Assembly: GCA_033807775.1 (NCBI GenBank)
Contig: CM066314.1
Span: 93,474,929 to 93,538,928, forward strand
Origin: Saussurea involucrata
Taxonomy: Eukaryota; Streptophyta; Magnoliopsida; Asterales; Asteraceae
Length of the DNA stretch: 64,000 nucleotides
Direction of reading: 5' to 3'
Below are positions 20,984 through 34,072 of the stretch, piece by piece (the first letter of the stretch is position 1; each line of letters starts with the position of its first letter). The position numbers were made by a program, and so were the translations under genes. The notes below the pieces were generated by a model. The model was not told where the DNA came from, ran no database searches, and worked only from the letters and a program-made list of their open reading frames with translations.

Positions 20984-23900
20984 TCATCTCCCCCTTAAAA
21001 GAATTCCGTCCCGGAATTCGGTTTAAGCAAAAAGGTATGAATACTTAGTTTTCACTATTACATCAAATTCCATCAAAACCATATATTCTACTAAAAAAAA
21101 TAAGATCATCCCTCCATTCTTTTTTTCCACTTAGAGTCAAAACTAATAACCCTTTGATGAACAAGTATGCTATTCTCAATATTACCAAAACATAAACACT
21201 AACGAATCATCATGCTATTGCTACACATTTAAGTTAAATTCACCAAACATATGATCTCTCTTATAAATTCAATCTCAATCAACAATCAAGTTAAAATCGT
21301 CTTATTTTTGCAAAGCTAATTCCGTCCTATTGGTTTCCCCAAAATTTTAAAATAATCATAATTGAAATTTTCTGCCGAATCACCCAATAATCAAATCTCC
21401 CGAATATTCAAAATAACTCGATAGATCACTTATATCACAAAAAGAAAATAACTTATACCCACATGAAACTAATCCAAATACCTCCACATTTTATGTTTAC
21501 TCGGAACATTTACCACGCTAATATTACTTTTTACTCCATCAATCTTTCACGACAAACGTCGTGTTCTACACTTTTACAATACTAACTCAAAAACATAAAC
21601 ATACACTTTCCATATAAAACTTGCTTTGCAATTACAATCTATTTCTTATACTCTTCCATGCAATAAAATTATACTCAACAAAATCATTTTATATTATGGA
21701 TAAGTTCCTTAATTTTAACAAACCCGTATACCTCATTCTACCATTCCTATTTCTCATGCTAGCATAGCATAACCAAGATAATCACACATCAATACTTAAT
21801 TACTTTTGCCACTAAATCATTCATCAAAATCATATTCACACATGCAAGACCAAGTCTAATCAAACGGTTCCACTAAAAGTTACAATAACAATCCAACACT
21901 CCAAAAATAACAACACTCTACTCTCCCATAAATCACAGAATCAACTTGGAGTATCACCTTAACTCGCAGTTAAACTTTTCTCCATAGACTATACACAACT
22001 CTATCGTCGCTTCTCTAACCCAAAATACGTCTAAGACAGACAACACTTTCTTGCATGAATTACACCGATCACGAACCATATATAACAATTGATTCCCACA
22101 CTTGCCACAACATCCCTCTCACACTACTACCATGTCCTATCCAATGGTCCTTCGTCCTGAGCATTACATTCGACTACTTTCCTCCACTCTCTTCTCAATA
22201 TAAAACATGTTTCCCCAAGGACAGCTCACTAGGAGGTGCTCACCCACGAGCTAGTTTTCTTTCACTTCCAAATCAACCGCACACACCCAATTTCAATGAT
22301 TACCATACTTAACCAACAATTTCACCACACCTCATACCAGGAACTTAACCGAGTTAATTCGAAATCACACTCAATGCTCGAAACAACCACACACTTTTCA
22401 TTTCTCAAACGGTAATACTCCACTCCTTAGCTAACCATCTACTGCCACTCCATTCTCTTATTATCGAATAACAATACTACGCACCACCTAGACATCCATG
22501 CCTCTCCACACATACTTTTTGTCATATCTGAACAACTTATAAACAAAATCCCGAGCAGAGGTTTCCACTTACACTTACCCCATATCGTCACTAATCCACC
22601 ACTTAATCTTACAAAAATTCATTACTACCACGCCTCTCACGCTCACCAATTATAAACTGCCACCATCTTATCCACATCACCCCACACATTTAAACAATAC
22701 CCTTTTAGATAGCGTCAACAATCACAATGAGTATAATCTTCACAACACACTAAACCGTCGCCTTCATGACCAGGTCAATACTTCACACACCATCGTTACT
22801 CTCCACACATAATCATCACGTTCCACACACTACTATTATTCTTTACACTCAAGCCATCACACTTCACACACTAACAAAATTAAAACAACAGTAACTAAGC
22901 ACACCCATCACACTTCCTAACAGAACCCACTTCATCCAAAGCTTCATAACCAACTTATACCCCCACCGTTCTCATTTGAGGAAAAACACAAGACTTTTCA
23001 TAGTGCACAATCAAATTTTCAACCTATCCCAGTACCCAGACTCATCGCCGATAATATTACATCAAGTAACGTAACGCTACTTATTACCATTCCACCACAA
23101 GGATTCACTTCGACCCTTTCAAATTTTACCATAAATAAAACCATTCTTACATAATCAAGCAATAGTCCAAACTACAATCATACCGACATTCTGAATTCAA
23201 AAGCTAGACTCCACCTAAGGGTATTACACAGTGGTCTCAACTTTTCATCACCTTATTAAGCCAGACACGGCATTCATAATTATTCTCTACTGTGCAACCC
23301 AACTCCACACATAGCAACAACATCACAACAGCATGCAATCAACAATTACGTAGAAATGAACATATAAACAACTCGCATGCTTTAATAAACGTTTTCACAT
23401 CACGTAATATAAAACCCTTCAAATAATTTAATCTGGTCAACATGCTCGTAACCATAATCAGTTATGAAAACCTTTTGTAAAACCTTTCATTCACACAAAG
23501 AAGGTAAGGGAACTCACCTTAGTCTTAGCACTTCGACACACGCTCCGTGATACACTTTAGTTCAAACCGAATACCTAAATTGGCGCCACAAAATGGTGTT
23601 AAACCATCTAATTACATCCTCAAAACATTCCCAATAATCCCTAAGACCAAACCCCCAATCAACACCTCGATCCTAGACCCAAACGAACGGCGAAACGGGA
23701 ACAAGGTTTTGGGAACAGGGCTTGGCGCCCCTAGTGGCGCGCCTCCAGACACGCAGCCAGGTGCGCAGAGCACTGGTCCCCCCTTCACGAGACTTCTCCT
23801 AAAAATTAAGGGTTTGTCATCCTTAAACTTCCCAAATCAGTTCTAAGGCTCCCAAATCGATATTTTTGGTACCATAAACATTAAGAACTAATAACCATCA

Positions 23901-24040
23901 TTTTAAACGACATAAAACTCATCAAATCTATCACTCCAAAACTCAAAAACTCAATCCATGAAAAAATGAAGATTTATCAAGAAAATATGATGAAGCTTCC
24001 TACTGATTTGATCAAAATTCATAGGGAACCAATCCTAAAA
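20984..24040 (-). other. B interior, non-coding, copy 1
   Basis: In order from the left: polypurine tract (20987-20997, minus strand TAAGGGGGAGA), the hairpin GAATTCCG/CGGAATTC (21001-21019) typical of chromovirus 3' ends, then about 2.5 kb very poor in G on the plus strand. A short GC-rich island follows at about 23725-23790. No frame longer than 100 codons and no recognisable domain. Frames at 22055-22312 and 23547-23846 show no similarity I recognise and are not called. Confidence 0.75.
20987..20997 (-). other. Polypurine tract of B
   Basis: The minus strand reads TAAGGGGGAGA, three bases from LTR-B1. The duplicated copy is at 26904-26914. It confirms that B runs on the minus strand. Confidence 0.75.
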
Positions 24041-25007
24041 TCAACTCGGCTCGGTATCCGCGGACTCGAATCGCCCACACTTGCGGTTCTTCGCGGATTT
24101 TTCCTCATCTGGCTCTCCTTTTCCATCCCCGTCTCTACGCCTTCCATGCTCGAACATCTTGAAAACCTCCTTCACATCACCAACTCTTAAGGTCATCTCT
24201 CCTTCCTCCACATCTATCAACGCTCTACTTGTGGCCAGGAATGATCTCCACAAAATGAGCGGGACCTCTACATCTTCATCTACGTCCAGCACCACGAAGT
24301 CCACCAGGAAAAAAAAATTTCCATCCTTGATGAGCACATCTTCTATCACTCCGTACGGGTATACAATCGATCTATCCGCGAGCTTGAGCGTCATGAACGT
24401 CGGCTGCACTTCTCCCAATCCCAGTTTCCTGAAAACAGATAAAGGCATTAAATTAATACTAGCTCCTAAATCATATAATACCTTATCAAAAGAAAACTTC
24501 CCAATTTGAATAGGGATTGAAAAACTCCCTGGATCTTTGAGCTTCGGGGGAAGCTTGTTCTGAATAATTGCGCTGCACTACTCAATAAGTGCAACGGTGG
24601 ACTGGTGATCGATCGCCCTCTTCTTGGATAAAATCTCCTTCATGAACTTCATGTATGAGGGCATTTGTGCCAACGCATCTGCAAAAGGGATGTTAATATG
24701 CAATTTCTTAAAAACTTCAAGAAATTTAGAAAAGTTAAGATCCTCCCTTTGGGCTTTAAGCCTATTCGGATATGGCACTATCGGGACTACCGGCTTGACC
24801 GGTGTTTGCTTTGCCGTGGTGGACTGCTCTTTCTTCTTCTCTTCACTCTTTGAGCTCTCTTCAATCACCACCTCTTCATCAGCCTCCAACTCATCCTCAT
24901 CTACAATCTCCACATCTTGCCTTTCGGGCTCGACTTCCTTTGATGACGGCTCTCTTGTAAGATCTCCATTCAGCTCCTTGCCACTTCTCAGATAGATGGC
25001 ATTACAC
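24041..25007 (-). pseudogene. Duplicated gag C-terminus and protease of A
   Basis: Copy of 18129-19095 with the same TAG (24578-24580), YDLGASINLMP active site and TACAC next to the LTR. It exists only because of the segmental duplication; it is not part of B. Confidence 0.88.
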
Positions 25008-25567
25008 TGTACCGACCTGGTTTCCCAAACATACAACAAATAACATATATTGCATAACATCGTTACTTTCATAAAAGAAAATTACAAAATAATTCACATA
25101 CAGTCCCATAGTCTCGAAACTACAAAATACATAAAAGCTTCCTAATCAACATCAGTCATCAAAAAGCGTCCTACTCTTTATCCTTTCCTTTGCCGCTATA
25201 ATTTTCCTCGACCTGGAATACATATTTTTGAAAACAAAATGAGGGTTAGACCAAACGGTCTAGTGAGATAATCCCTGTCATTTCAAAATCGTTAAAAAAC
25301 CAATTTATATAAAATTCTTTATATAAATACACATATATCACAAATACTCAAATACCAAATAAGACTCGTGCATCGTGTACCACTCATCCTTCACATCTTT
25401 CACATCATTCCCATGGCCATATTAGTTGGTTACGAGCCAACTCTTCGCTGTGCAACAAATACAGCACCGTTGTACAACAATTACAGCACCGTTGTACAAC
25501 AATTACAGCAAACATCCGCCGACATAGTTCGGCAAGTGCTCTCGTGTAGTGTAATGCATATATAAAT

Positions 25568-25640
<73 letters not shown>

Positions 25641-26900
25641 CAATATATCATATTGTCATTTATAAAACCTTTCATCACATTCCAACCATATATATATATT
25701 AATATATACATCTCAATATATCACATTTTCTTTTATAAAAAACGTCACCACATTCCAACCACATATACATCTCAATATAAACACATAATCACATCACGAA
25801 TCATATTCTCAATCCATACATATCCACCTCATATATATATCACATATATGTGTATCCCAGTTGAAAACGTTTTAAAGTAAAACTCACTTGTTTGTCTTAT
25901 CAAAATGTTCTCCAAGCTTTTCTCAAAGAATTCAGCTTCACTTCAATTTCACAGAATCTGAAACAATCATATACAAGTATTGCTTTACCACTTTGAACAC
26001 ATAGGGCTTACTAGGACTAAGAGCTTTAGATAACTCTATCTAACTCTTATCCTCAATTGTCTTCCCCAAGCCCGAACTTAAGTCAAGTCCATAGTATTTT
26101 AGTCCTCATTCATATTCTATCTAAGAATTAACAAAACACAGGTTACTGGATACTTAAAAGTGTTTAAATTCTCCAAAATGACCAAACCGCAAAAGTATCC
26201 GGATACCTCAAATTATCCGGACAACACAACCTTTTCCGGACAACGTGACTTTTACGGACAACCTATACAATACGGATGTCATCCGGACACCAAAGTAATC
26301 CGGACAGTATCCGGTATCTCGTTTCATCCGGAAAACTTAAAGAAAATAGAACTTACCCGGATAAAGAACTCATCTGGACACCTTTAGAACATTAACCGGA
26401 CACCACCCACAAACTACCCGGATACTATCAACAATACTACCCGGATACCTTCATCCTATCCGGAAAACTCTGTCTGTTTGCATAATTTCAACCAAGAAAC
26501 CGACTGAATTAACCCTAGATATGAAATCGGTTATTCTACTCCGATAGAAACTACCTAATAGCAATTACACACATAATTTGTAAAGGAAACATACCTGAAT
26601 TCAGTTCCAAGTGCACCAATTGATGCCTTAACCTAGCTTTCTCTTCTTTTCCCCTTCTTGCCTCCAAACACACACACACACCTTAGGATAATATCTGAGT
26701 TTCTGTTGTTTGTGAATTATCTGATTACCAAGGGATAATATCTAACCAATATTTACCCTCTAAACCCTAAACTATCCATTAATGACCCAAAACACCCTTA
26801 ACTCCTAATTTAACCCAAACTTACCCTAAACATTAAATATAAAGTTAAATAAATTTAACGAAACTAACATTTAACTAACGAACTTACCCTGGGTATTACA
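25008..26900 (-). repeat. LTR-B2, duplicated LTR in mid-element (1893 bp)
   Basis: Copy of LTR-B1. Its terminus reads TGTACCGACCTGG instead of TGTAACGACCCGG, so the outer 13 bases carry changes. No primer binding site lies next to it; gag/PR of A is on its left. Confidence 0.87.
25571..25636. repeat. (AT)n microsatellite in LTR-B2
   Basis: About 66 bp of uninterrupted AT, longer than the copy in LTR-B1. Confidence 0.95.
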
Positions 26901-29900
26901 TCATCTCCCCCTTAAAAGAATTCCGTCCCGTAATTCGGTTTAAGCAAAAAGGTATGAATACTTAGTTTTCACTATTACATCAAATTCCATCAAAACCATA
27001 TATTCTACTAAAAAAAATAAGATCATCCCTCCATTCTTTTTTTCCACTTAGAGTCAAAACTAATAACCCTTTGATGAACAAGTATGCTATTCTCAATATT
27101 ACCAAAACATAAACACTAACGAATCATCATGCTATTGCTACACATTTAAGTTAAATTCACCAAACATATGATCTCTCTTATAAATTCAATCTCAATCAAC
27201 AATCAAGTTAAAAACGTCTTATTTTTGCAAAGCTAATTCCGTCCTATTGGTTTCCCCAAAATTTTAAAATAATCATAATTGAAATTTTCTGCCGAATCAC
27301 CCAATAATCAAATCTCCCGAATATTCAAAATAACTCGATAGATCACTTATATCACAAAAAGAAAATAACTTATACCCACATGAAACTAATCCAAATACCT
27401 CCACATTTTATGTTTACTCGGAACATTTACCACGCTAATATTACTTTTTACTCCATCAATCTTTCACGACAAACGTCGTGTTCTACACTTTTACAATACT
27501 AACTCAAAAACATAAACATACACTTTCCATATAAAACTTGCTTTGCAATTACAATCTATTTCTTATACTCTTCCATGCAATAAAATTATACTCAACAAAA
27601 TCATTTTATATTATGGATAAGTTCCTTAATTTTAACAAACCCGTATACCTCATTCTACCATTCCTATTTCTCATGCTAGCATAGCATAACCAAGATAATC
27701 ACACATCAATACTTAATTACTTTTGCCACTAAATCATTCATCAAAATCATATTCACACATGCAAGACCAAGTCTAATCAAATGGTTCCACTAAAAGTTAC
27801 AATAACAATCCAACACTCCAAAAATAACAACACTCTACTCTCCCATAAATCACAGAATCAACTTGGAGTATCACCTTAACTCGCAGTTAAACTTTTCTCC
27901 ATAGACTATACACAACTCTATCGTCGCTTCTCTAACCCAAAATACGTCTAAGACAGACAACACTTTCTTGCATGAATTACACCGATCACGAACCATATAT
28001 AACAATTGATTCCCACACTTGCCACAACATCCCTCTCACACTACTACCATGTCCTATCCAATGGTCCTTCGTCCTGAGCATTACATTCGACTACTTTCCT
28101 CCATTCTCTTCTCAATATAAAACATGTTTCCCCAAGGACAGCTCACTAGGAGGTGCTCACCCACGAGCTAGTTTTCTTTCACTTCCAAATCAACCGCACA
28201 CACCCAATTTCAATGATTACCATACTTAACCAACAATTTCACCACACCTCATACCAGGAACTTAACCGAGTTAATTCGAAATCACACTCAATGCTCGAAA
28301 CAACCACACACTTTTCATTTCTCAAACGGTAATACTCCACTCCTTAGCTAACCATCTACTGCCACTCCATTCTCTTATTATCGAATAACAATACTACGCA
28401 CCACCTAGACATCCATGCCTCTCCACACATACTTTTTGTCATATCTGAACAACTTATAAACAAAATCCCGAGCAGAGGTTTCCACTTACACTTACCCCAT
28501 ATCGTCACTAATCCACCACTTAATCTTACAAAAATTCATTACTACCACGCCTCTCATGCTCACCAATTATAAACTGCCACCATCTTATCCACATCACCCC
28601 ACACATTTAAACAATACCCTTTTAGATAGCGTCAACAATCACAATGAGTATAATCTTCACAACACACTAAACCGTCGCCTTCATGACCAGGTCAATACTT
28701 CACACACCATCGTTACTCTCCACACATAATCATCACGTTCCACACACTACTATTATTCTTTACACTCAAGCCATCACACTTCACACACTAATAAAATTAA
28801 AACAACAGTAACTAAGCACACCCATCACACTTCCTAACAGAACCCACTTCATCCAAACCTTCATAACCAACTTATACCCCCACCGTTCTCATTTGAGGAA
28901 AAACACAAGACTTTTCATAGTGCACAATCAAATTTTCAACCTATCCCAGTACCCAGACTCATCGCCGATAATATTACATCAAGTAACGTAACGCTACTTA
29001 TTACCATTCCACCACAAGGATTCACTCCGACCCTTTCAAATTTTACCGTAAATAAAACCATTCTTACATAACCAAGCAATAGTCCAAACTACAATCATAC
29101 CGACATTCTGAATTCAAAAGCTCGACTCCACCTAAGGGTATTACACAGTGGTCTCACCTTTTCATCACCTTATTAAGCCAGACACGGCATTCATAATTAT
29201 TCTCTACTGTGCAACCCAACTCCAAACATAGCAACAACATCACAACAGCATGCAATCAACAATTACGTAGAAATGAACATATAAACAACTCGCATGCTTT
29301 AATAAACGTTTTCACATCACGTAATATAAAACCCTTCAAATAATTTAATCTGGTCAACATGCTCGTAACCATAATCAGTTATGAAAACCTTTTGTAAAAC
29401 CTTTCATTCACACAAAGAAGGTAAGGGAACTCACCTTAGTCTTAGCACTTCGACACACGCTCCGTGATACACTTTAGTTCAAACCGAATACCTAAATTGG
29501 CGCCACAAAATGGTGTTAAACCATCTAATTACATCCTCAAAACATTCCCAATAATCCCTAAGACCAAACCCCCAATCAACACCTCGATCCTAGACCCAAA
29601 CGAACGGCGAAACGGGAACAAGGTTTTGGGAACAGGGCTTGGCGCCCCTAGTGGCGCGCCTCTAGACACGCAGCCAGGTGCGCAGAGCACTGGTCCCCCC
29701 TTCACGAGACTTCTCCTAAAAATCAAGGGTTTGTCATCCTTAAACTTCCCAAATCAGTTCTAAGGCTCCCACATCGATATTTTTGGTACCATAAACATTA
29801 AGAACTAATAACCATCATTTTAAACGACATAAAACTCATCAAATCTATCACTCCAAAACTCAAAAACTCAATCCATGGAAAAATGAAGATTTATCAAGCA

Positions 29901-29960
29901 AATATGATGAAGCTTCCTACTGATTTGATCAAAATTCATAGGGAACCAATCCTAAAATCA
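26901..29960 (-). other. B interior, non-coding, copy 2
   Basis: Duplicate of 20984-24043 with scattered substitutions and a few one-base indels. It continues without a break into 29961-30792, the true 5' part of the B interior. Confidence 0.8.
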
Positions 29961-30428
29961 TTTGCCTTCTTTCTTATGGTTTAAAACTCAACCAACAATT
30001 GGATTATCAAATCCCCAACCATAAACTTGCCTAATCAATATAGAGAAGAAAAGAAGAAGAAATCAAACCTTGAAGAAGATGACTCAAGCCATGCTACAAT
30101 TCTTCCTTTACACTTCCAATTGAATTTGCTAACTATCGAAAACTTTAAATCAATCCCCCAACAATTCCTTACTTTCATCGCAACCTCACTTATTCCAGTA
30201 TATCAACTTTATCTTCTCGTACCGAAATACCGAGGATCACTTATCATTACCAAATCAAAAGTTTTAACAAGATCAAGTTCCAACACCATCCTATGCTTAC
30301 TACTACCTCTAATTCAGACAAGATTATTGAAAATAACTTATTAGGCACTCCACACCCATCTATATTGCCAACACAATTATCAAGTACTTTTCTAATGCAG
30401 ATAAGCAACAAAAGAACAGAAATATAAT

Positions 30429-30530
30429 TTATCGGTTTGCACCGAAGTCAGATAGCACTTCAGCACGTGTAGAGTTTATAGAAATATACTTGTCTTCGCC
30501 TCTATCCATACATCGGGTCCGACCTGCCAT
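30429..30530 (-). pseudogene. B remnant mini-frame fusing the gag start to the protease active site
   Basis: 33 codons and a TAA. The start ATG at 30530 lies at the same place relative to the leader as the gag ATG of C at 55948. After 15 codons the frame passes into SINSTRAEVLSDFGANR, which aligns with INSTRAKVIFDSGANR in the C protease. In C these two regions are about 300 codons apart, so B looks like an internal deletion derivative. The active-site Ser is replaced by Phe and the frame stops directly after it, so no enzyme is made. Confidence 0.7.
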
Positions 30531-30778
30531 TCTGTTGATTTTCACAGAGTTAATATACACGTAAGCACATACCCCATATAATAAGGTATTCCAGTTCAAA
30601 CATGTAACTGTAAGTTCATGATTACACTGGACAGGTGTAATTTGAAATTACCTTACATGATTTTCCTTCTACCTTTTTATACCTAACATCCCAAGGTTCT
30701 AGAATAATAGGGACATCCTACTTCACATGCAGTTTAAGTCTAGGTATAGATTCGTATACCTAAATCCCTTAAACTAGG

Positions 30779-30790
30779 GCTCTGATACCA
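30779..30790 (-). other. Primer binding site of B (initiator-Met tRNA)
   Basis: The minus strand reads TGGTATCAGAGC, two bases from LTR-B3. It identifies LTR-B3 as the 5' LTR. Confidence 0.88.
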
Positions 30791-30792
30791 TC

Positions 30793-32613
30793 TGTAACGA
30801 CCCGGTTTCCCAAACATACAACAAATAACATATATTGCATAACATCGTTACTTTCATAAAAGAAAATTACATAATAATTCACATACGGTCCCATAGTCTC
30901 GAAACTACAAAATACATAAAAGCTTCCTAATCAACATCAGTCGTCAAAAAGCGTCCTACTCTTTATCCTTTCCTTTGCCGCTATAATTTCCTCGACCTGG
31001 AATACATATTTTTGAAAACAAAATGAGGGTTAGACCAAACGGTCTAGTGATATAATCCCTGTCATTTCAAAATCGTTATAAAACCAATTTATATAAAATC
31101 CTTTATATAATTACACATATATCACAAATACTCAAATACTCAAATACCAAATAAGACTCGTGCATCGTGTACCTCTCATCCTTCACAATTTTCACATCAT
31201 TCCCATGGCCATATTAGTTGGTTGCAAGCCAACTCTTCGCTGTACAACAATTACATCACCGTTGTACAACAATTACAGCAAACATCCGCCGACATAGTTC
31301 GGCAAGCGATCTCGTGTAGTGTAATGCACATATAAATACAATATATATATATGTACCAATATATCATATTGTCATTTATAAAACCTTTCATCACATTCCA
31401 ACCATATATATATAAATATATATATCTCAATATATCACATTTTCTTTTATAAAAAATGTCACCACATTCCAACCACATATACATCTCAATATAAACACAT
31501 AATCACATCATGAATCATATTCTCAATCCATACATATCCACCTCATATATATATCACATATATATATATCCCAGTTGAAAACGTTTTAAATTAAAACTCA
31601 CCTGTTTGTCTTATCAAAATGTTCTCCAAGCTTTTCTCAAAGAATTCAGCTTCACTTCAATTTCACAGAATCTGAAACAATCATATACAAGTATTGCTTT
31701 ACCACTTTGAACACATAAGGCTTACTAGGACTAAGAGCTTTAGATAACTCTATCTAACTCTTATCCTCAATTGTCTTCCCCAAGCCCGAACTTAAGTCAA
31801 GTCCATAGTATTTTAGTCCTCATTCATATTCTATCTAAGAATTAACAAAACACAGGTTACTAGATACTTAAAAGTGTTTAAATTCTCCAAAATGACCAAA
31901 CCGCAAAAGTATCCGGATACCTCAAATTATCCGGACAACACAACTTTTTCCGGACAGCGTGACTTTTCCGGACAACCTATACAATCCGGATGTCATCCGG
32001 ACACCAAAGTAATCCGGACAGTATTCGGTATCTCGTTTCATCCAGAAAACTTAAAGAAAATAGAACTTACCCGGATAAAGAACCCGTCCGGACACCTTTA
32101 GAACATAAACCGGACACCACCCAAAACTACCCGGATACTATCAACAATACTACCCGGATACCTTCATCCTATCCGAAAAACTCTGTCTGTTTGCATAATT
32201 TCAGCCCAGAAACCGACTGAATTAACCCTAGATATGAAATCGGTTATTCTACTCCGATAGAAACTACCTAATAGCAATTACACGCATAATTTGTAAAGGA
32301 AACATACCTGAATTCAGTTCCAAGTGTACCAATTGATGCCTTAACCAAGCTTTCTCTTCTTTTCTCCTTCTTGCCTCCAAACACACACACACACCTTAGG
32401 ATAATATCTGAGTTTCTGTTGTTTGTGAATTATCTGATTACCAAGGGATAATATCTAACCAATATTTACCCTCTAAACCCTAAACTGTCCATTAATGACC
32501 CAAAACACCCTTAACTCCTAATTTAACCCAAACTTACCCTAAACATTAAATATAAAGTTAAATAAATTTAACGAAACTAACATTTAACTAACAAACTTAC
32601 CCGGGGTATTACA
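30793..32613 (-). repeat. LTR-B3, 5' LTR of B (1821 bp)
   Basis: TGTAACGACCCGG to CCGGGGTATTACA, followed by TACAC (32614-32618). Hairpins at 31031-31046 and about 31217-31235 as in LTR-B1. The AT run is only about 12 bp. Confidence 0.88.
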
Positions 32614-33937
32614 TACACTCTTCCCGGTGTTTCTTTTCGGTCATACTCGGGAATGTTCCGGAAGGTCGGTTTTGTAGGGCTTCTGAAATTTGCCCCACTT
32701 GCCTTTCGAGGATCTTGATGGATGCCGTGTTCTGATCGGTTGTCGCCTTGACCGTATTAACCGTGCTTGCTAACTCTCCAACCGTGCTGTCCATCTTGGT
32801 CATGAAATTCATCATCTCTTCCAGCCCCGGCTTCTCCTCCCCGGATTGTCCTTCGTTCCATTGGTTGAAACCCGGAGGACGGTAAACATTGTTAGATTGA
32901 GAAGAATTAGAAAAGTTAGAAGAATTACCGTATTGTTGTTGCCCTTGAGGTTGACTCCATGAAAAATTAGGGTGTTTCTTCCACCCCTCATTGTAGGTGT
33001 TTGAGAACGGGTCGTTCCTCGGCTGATTGTTGTGATTCTGTAAGAACTGAACGTGTTCAGGTTCTTGAGGACTGCCTCCCTTCAGATGGTTCGTGATAAA
33101 AGCTAGTTGAGCTTTTAGTTCTTTCAGCTCTTTCGATTCTTGAACACTCGCAACTCTTCTAACGGCTGATCTTGGAGTAGAGAAACTATGCTCGACCAGA
33201 TTGTCGATCAGCTCACATGCTCCCTCATAAGACAGATCCATTAATGCTCCACCCGCTGCAGCAGTGATATCATTCTTGAATTGCGGGTAAAGGCCTCCAA
33301 AGAACGTTTGGATGATGACCCAACCTTGCAATCCATGATGGGGGCACTTCTTGATCATGTCTTTGTATCTCTCCCACACTTCATACAAGGTCTCTTGCTC
33401 CCACTGAGCGAAGTGTGTGATTTCCGCCATAAGTTGGGCGGTTCTGCTTGGTGGGAAAAACTTCTGAAGAAAGGCGGATTTCAGTTGTGCCCAGGTGGTG
33501 ATCGAATTTGGTTGAATACCCTCGATCCATGATACAGCTCGGCCCTTGAGAGAGAATCCGAATAACCTCAGCTTGATGGCATCCTCGCTCATGCCATTGA
33601 TCTTAAACGTGTTACAAATCCTCTCGAATGCACGGAGATGTGCATGAGGGTCTTCAGTCGGTGCTCCTCCATATTGATTCTGTTGTACCATGACAATGGT
33701 ACTCGGTTTGAGCTCAAAAGAATTCGCCTCGGTAGCAGGTGCTTGAATGCCTATGCGTGCCGCTGCCACATTCGGATTGGCAAACGACTTCATAGGGCGT
33801 TGCGCTGGAGGTGCTTCGTCGCCCATCTCGATCTTGATATCTTTTTTGGTTTTTGCTTCTTTTCGTAGACGACGGGCAGTTCTTTCAATCTCCGGATCGA
33901 TTGGTTCGATTCCTTCCCTTCGGGTTTTCCTTGGCAT
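32614..33937 (-). pseudogene. A resident gag N-terminal part, cut by B
   Basis: About 440 codons of Athila/Tat-like gag. Start at 33937 with MPRKTRREG, a basic N-terminus (residues 1-35), FANPNVAAARIGIQ, the gag domain about residues 105-210 (FAQWEQETLYEVWERYKDMIKK), NEGWKKHPNFSW near 320, and a helical stretch before the break. This is the true gag start of A, about 145 bp inside the primer binding site; the array copies have lost it. Coding stops at 32614 where the target-site copy and LTR-B3 begin. The continuation is at 18129-19095. Confidence 0.82.
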
Positions 33938-34072
33938 AAACCAATTAGCACCTGAAACGGAAAGAAAACAAATTTAGCAATCCAAAAACTGAAGTGATGA
34001 AATAAAATACCACAAAAAAAGTTTTCAATGTAATAGCGCTTATAGCTGGTAGTGCTATCAGTTGCAACTAGT

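Larger units (their letters stand above)
18129..24043. repeat. Segmental direct duplication, copy 1 (5.9 kb)
   Basis: Repeated at 24041-29960, offset 5912 bp at the left and 5917 bp at the right. It covers A's PR and gag tail, LTR-B1 and about 3 kb of the B interior. The junction at 24041-24043 shares TCA between the B interior (continuing uninterrupted at 29961) and the PR end (18129). The copies match almost base for base, apart from the microsatellite and scattered substitutions. Confidence 0.9.
24041..29960. repeat. Segmental direct duplication, copy 2
   Basis: Second copy of 18129-24043. It begins exactly at the TCA microhomology. Its end is defined by the point where B interior continues into unique sequence at 29961. 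Confidence 0.9.
29961..30792 (-). other. B 5' interior: leader and gag-PR remnant
   Basis: About 450 bp of unrecognised sequence (29961-30428), a 33-codon remnant frame (30429-30530), then a leader (30531-30778) whose sequence closely follows the leader of C (55949-56195), then the primer binding site. The frame at 30027-30344 has no recognisable domain. Confidence 0.7.
19096..32613 (-). mobile_element. Element B: non-autonomous chromovirus derivative, enlarged by internal duplication
   Basis: Flanked by TACAC at 19091-19095 and 32614-32618. LTRs begin TGTAACGACCCGG and end CCGGGGTATTACA, with a Met-tRNA primer binding site at 30779-30790 and a polypurine tract at 20987-20997, all minus strand. 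The hairpin before the tract, the 5' leader and the LTR hairpins match element C, a Tekay/Del chromovirus. Subtracting the 5.9 kb duplication leaves about 7.6 kb with about 3.9 kb of interior and no gag-pol. A 33-codon gag-PR remnant remains at 30429-30530. Confidence 0.85.

Noticed and set aside
22055..22312. Decayed host exon in B
   Set aside because: No splice-like borders or conserved motif could be supported.
22055..23846. Open frames of 85 and 99 codons in the B interior (22055-22312, 23547-23846, with copies at 27972 and 29464)
   Set aside because: No recognisable domain, they lie on the strand opposite to B, and the region is very poor in G, which makes chance frames free of TAG and TGA on this strand likely. 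They are preserved only because the duplication is recent.
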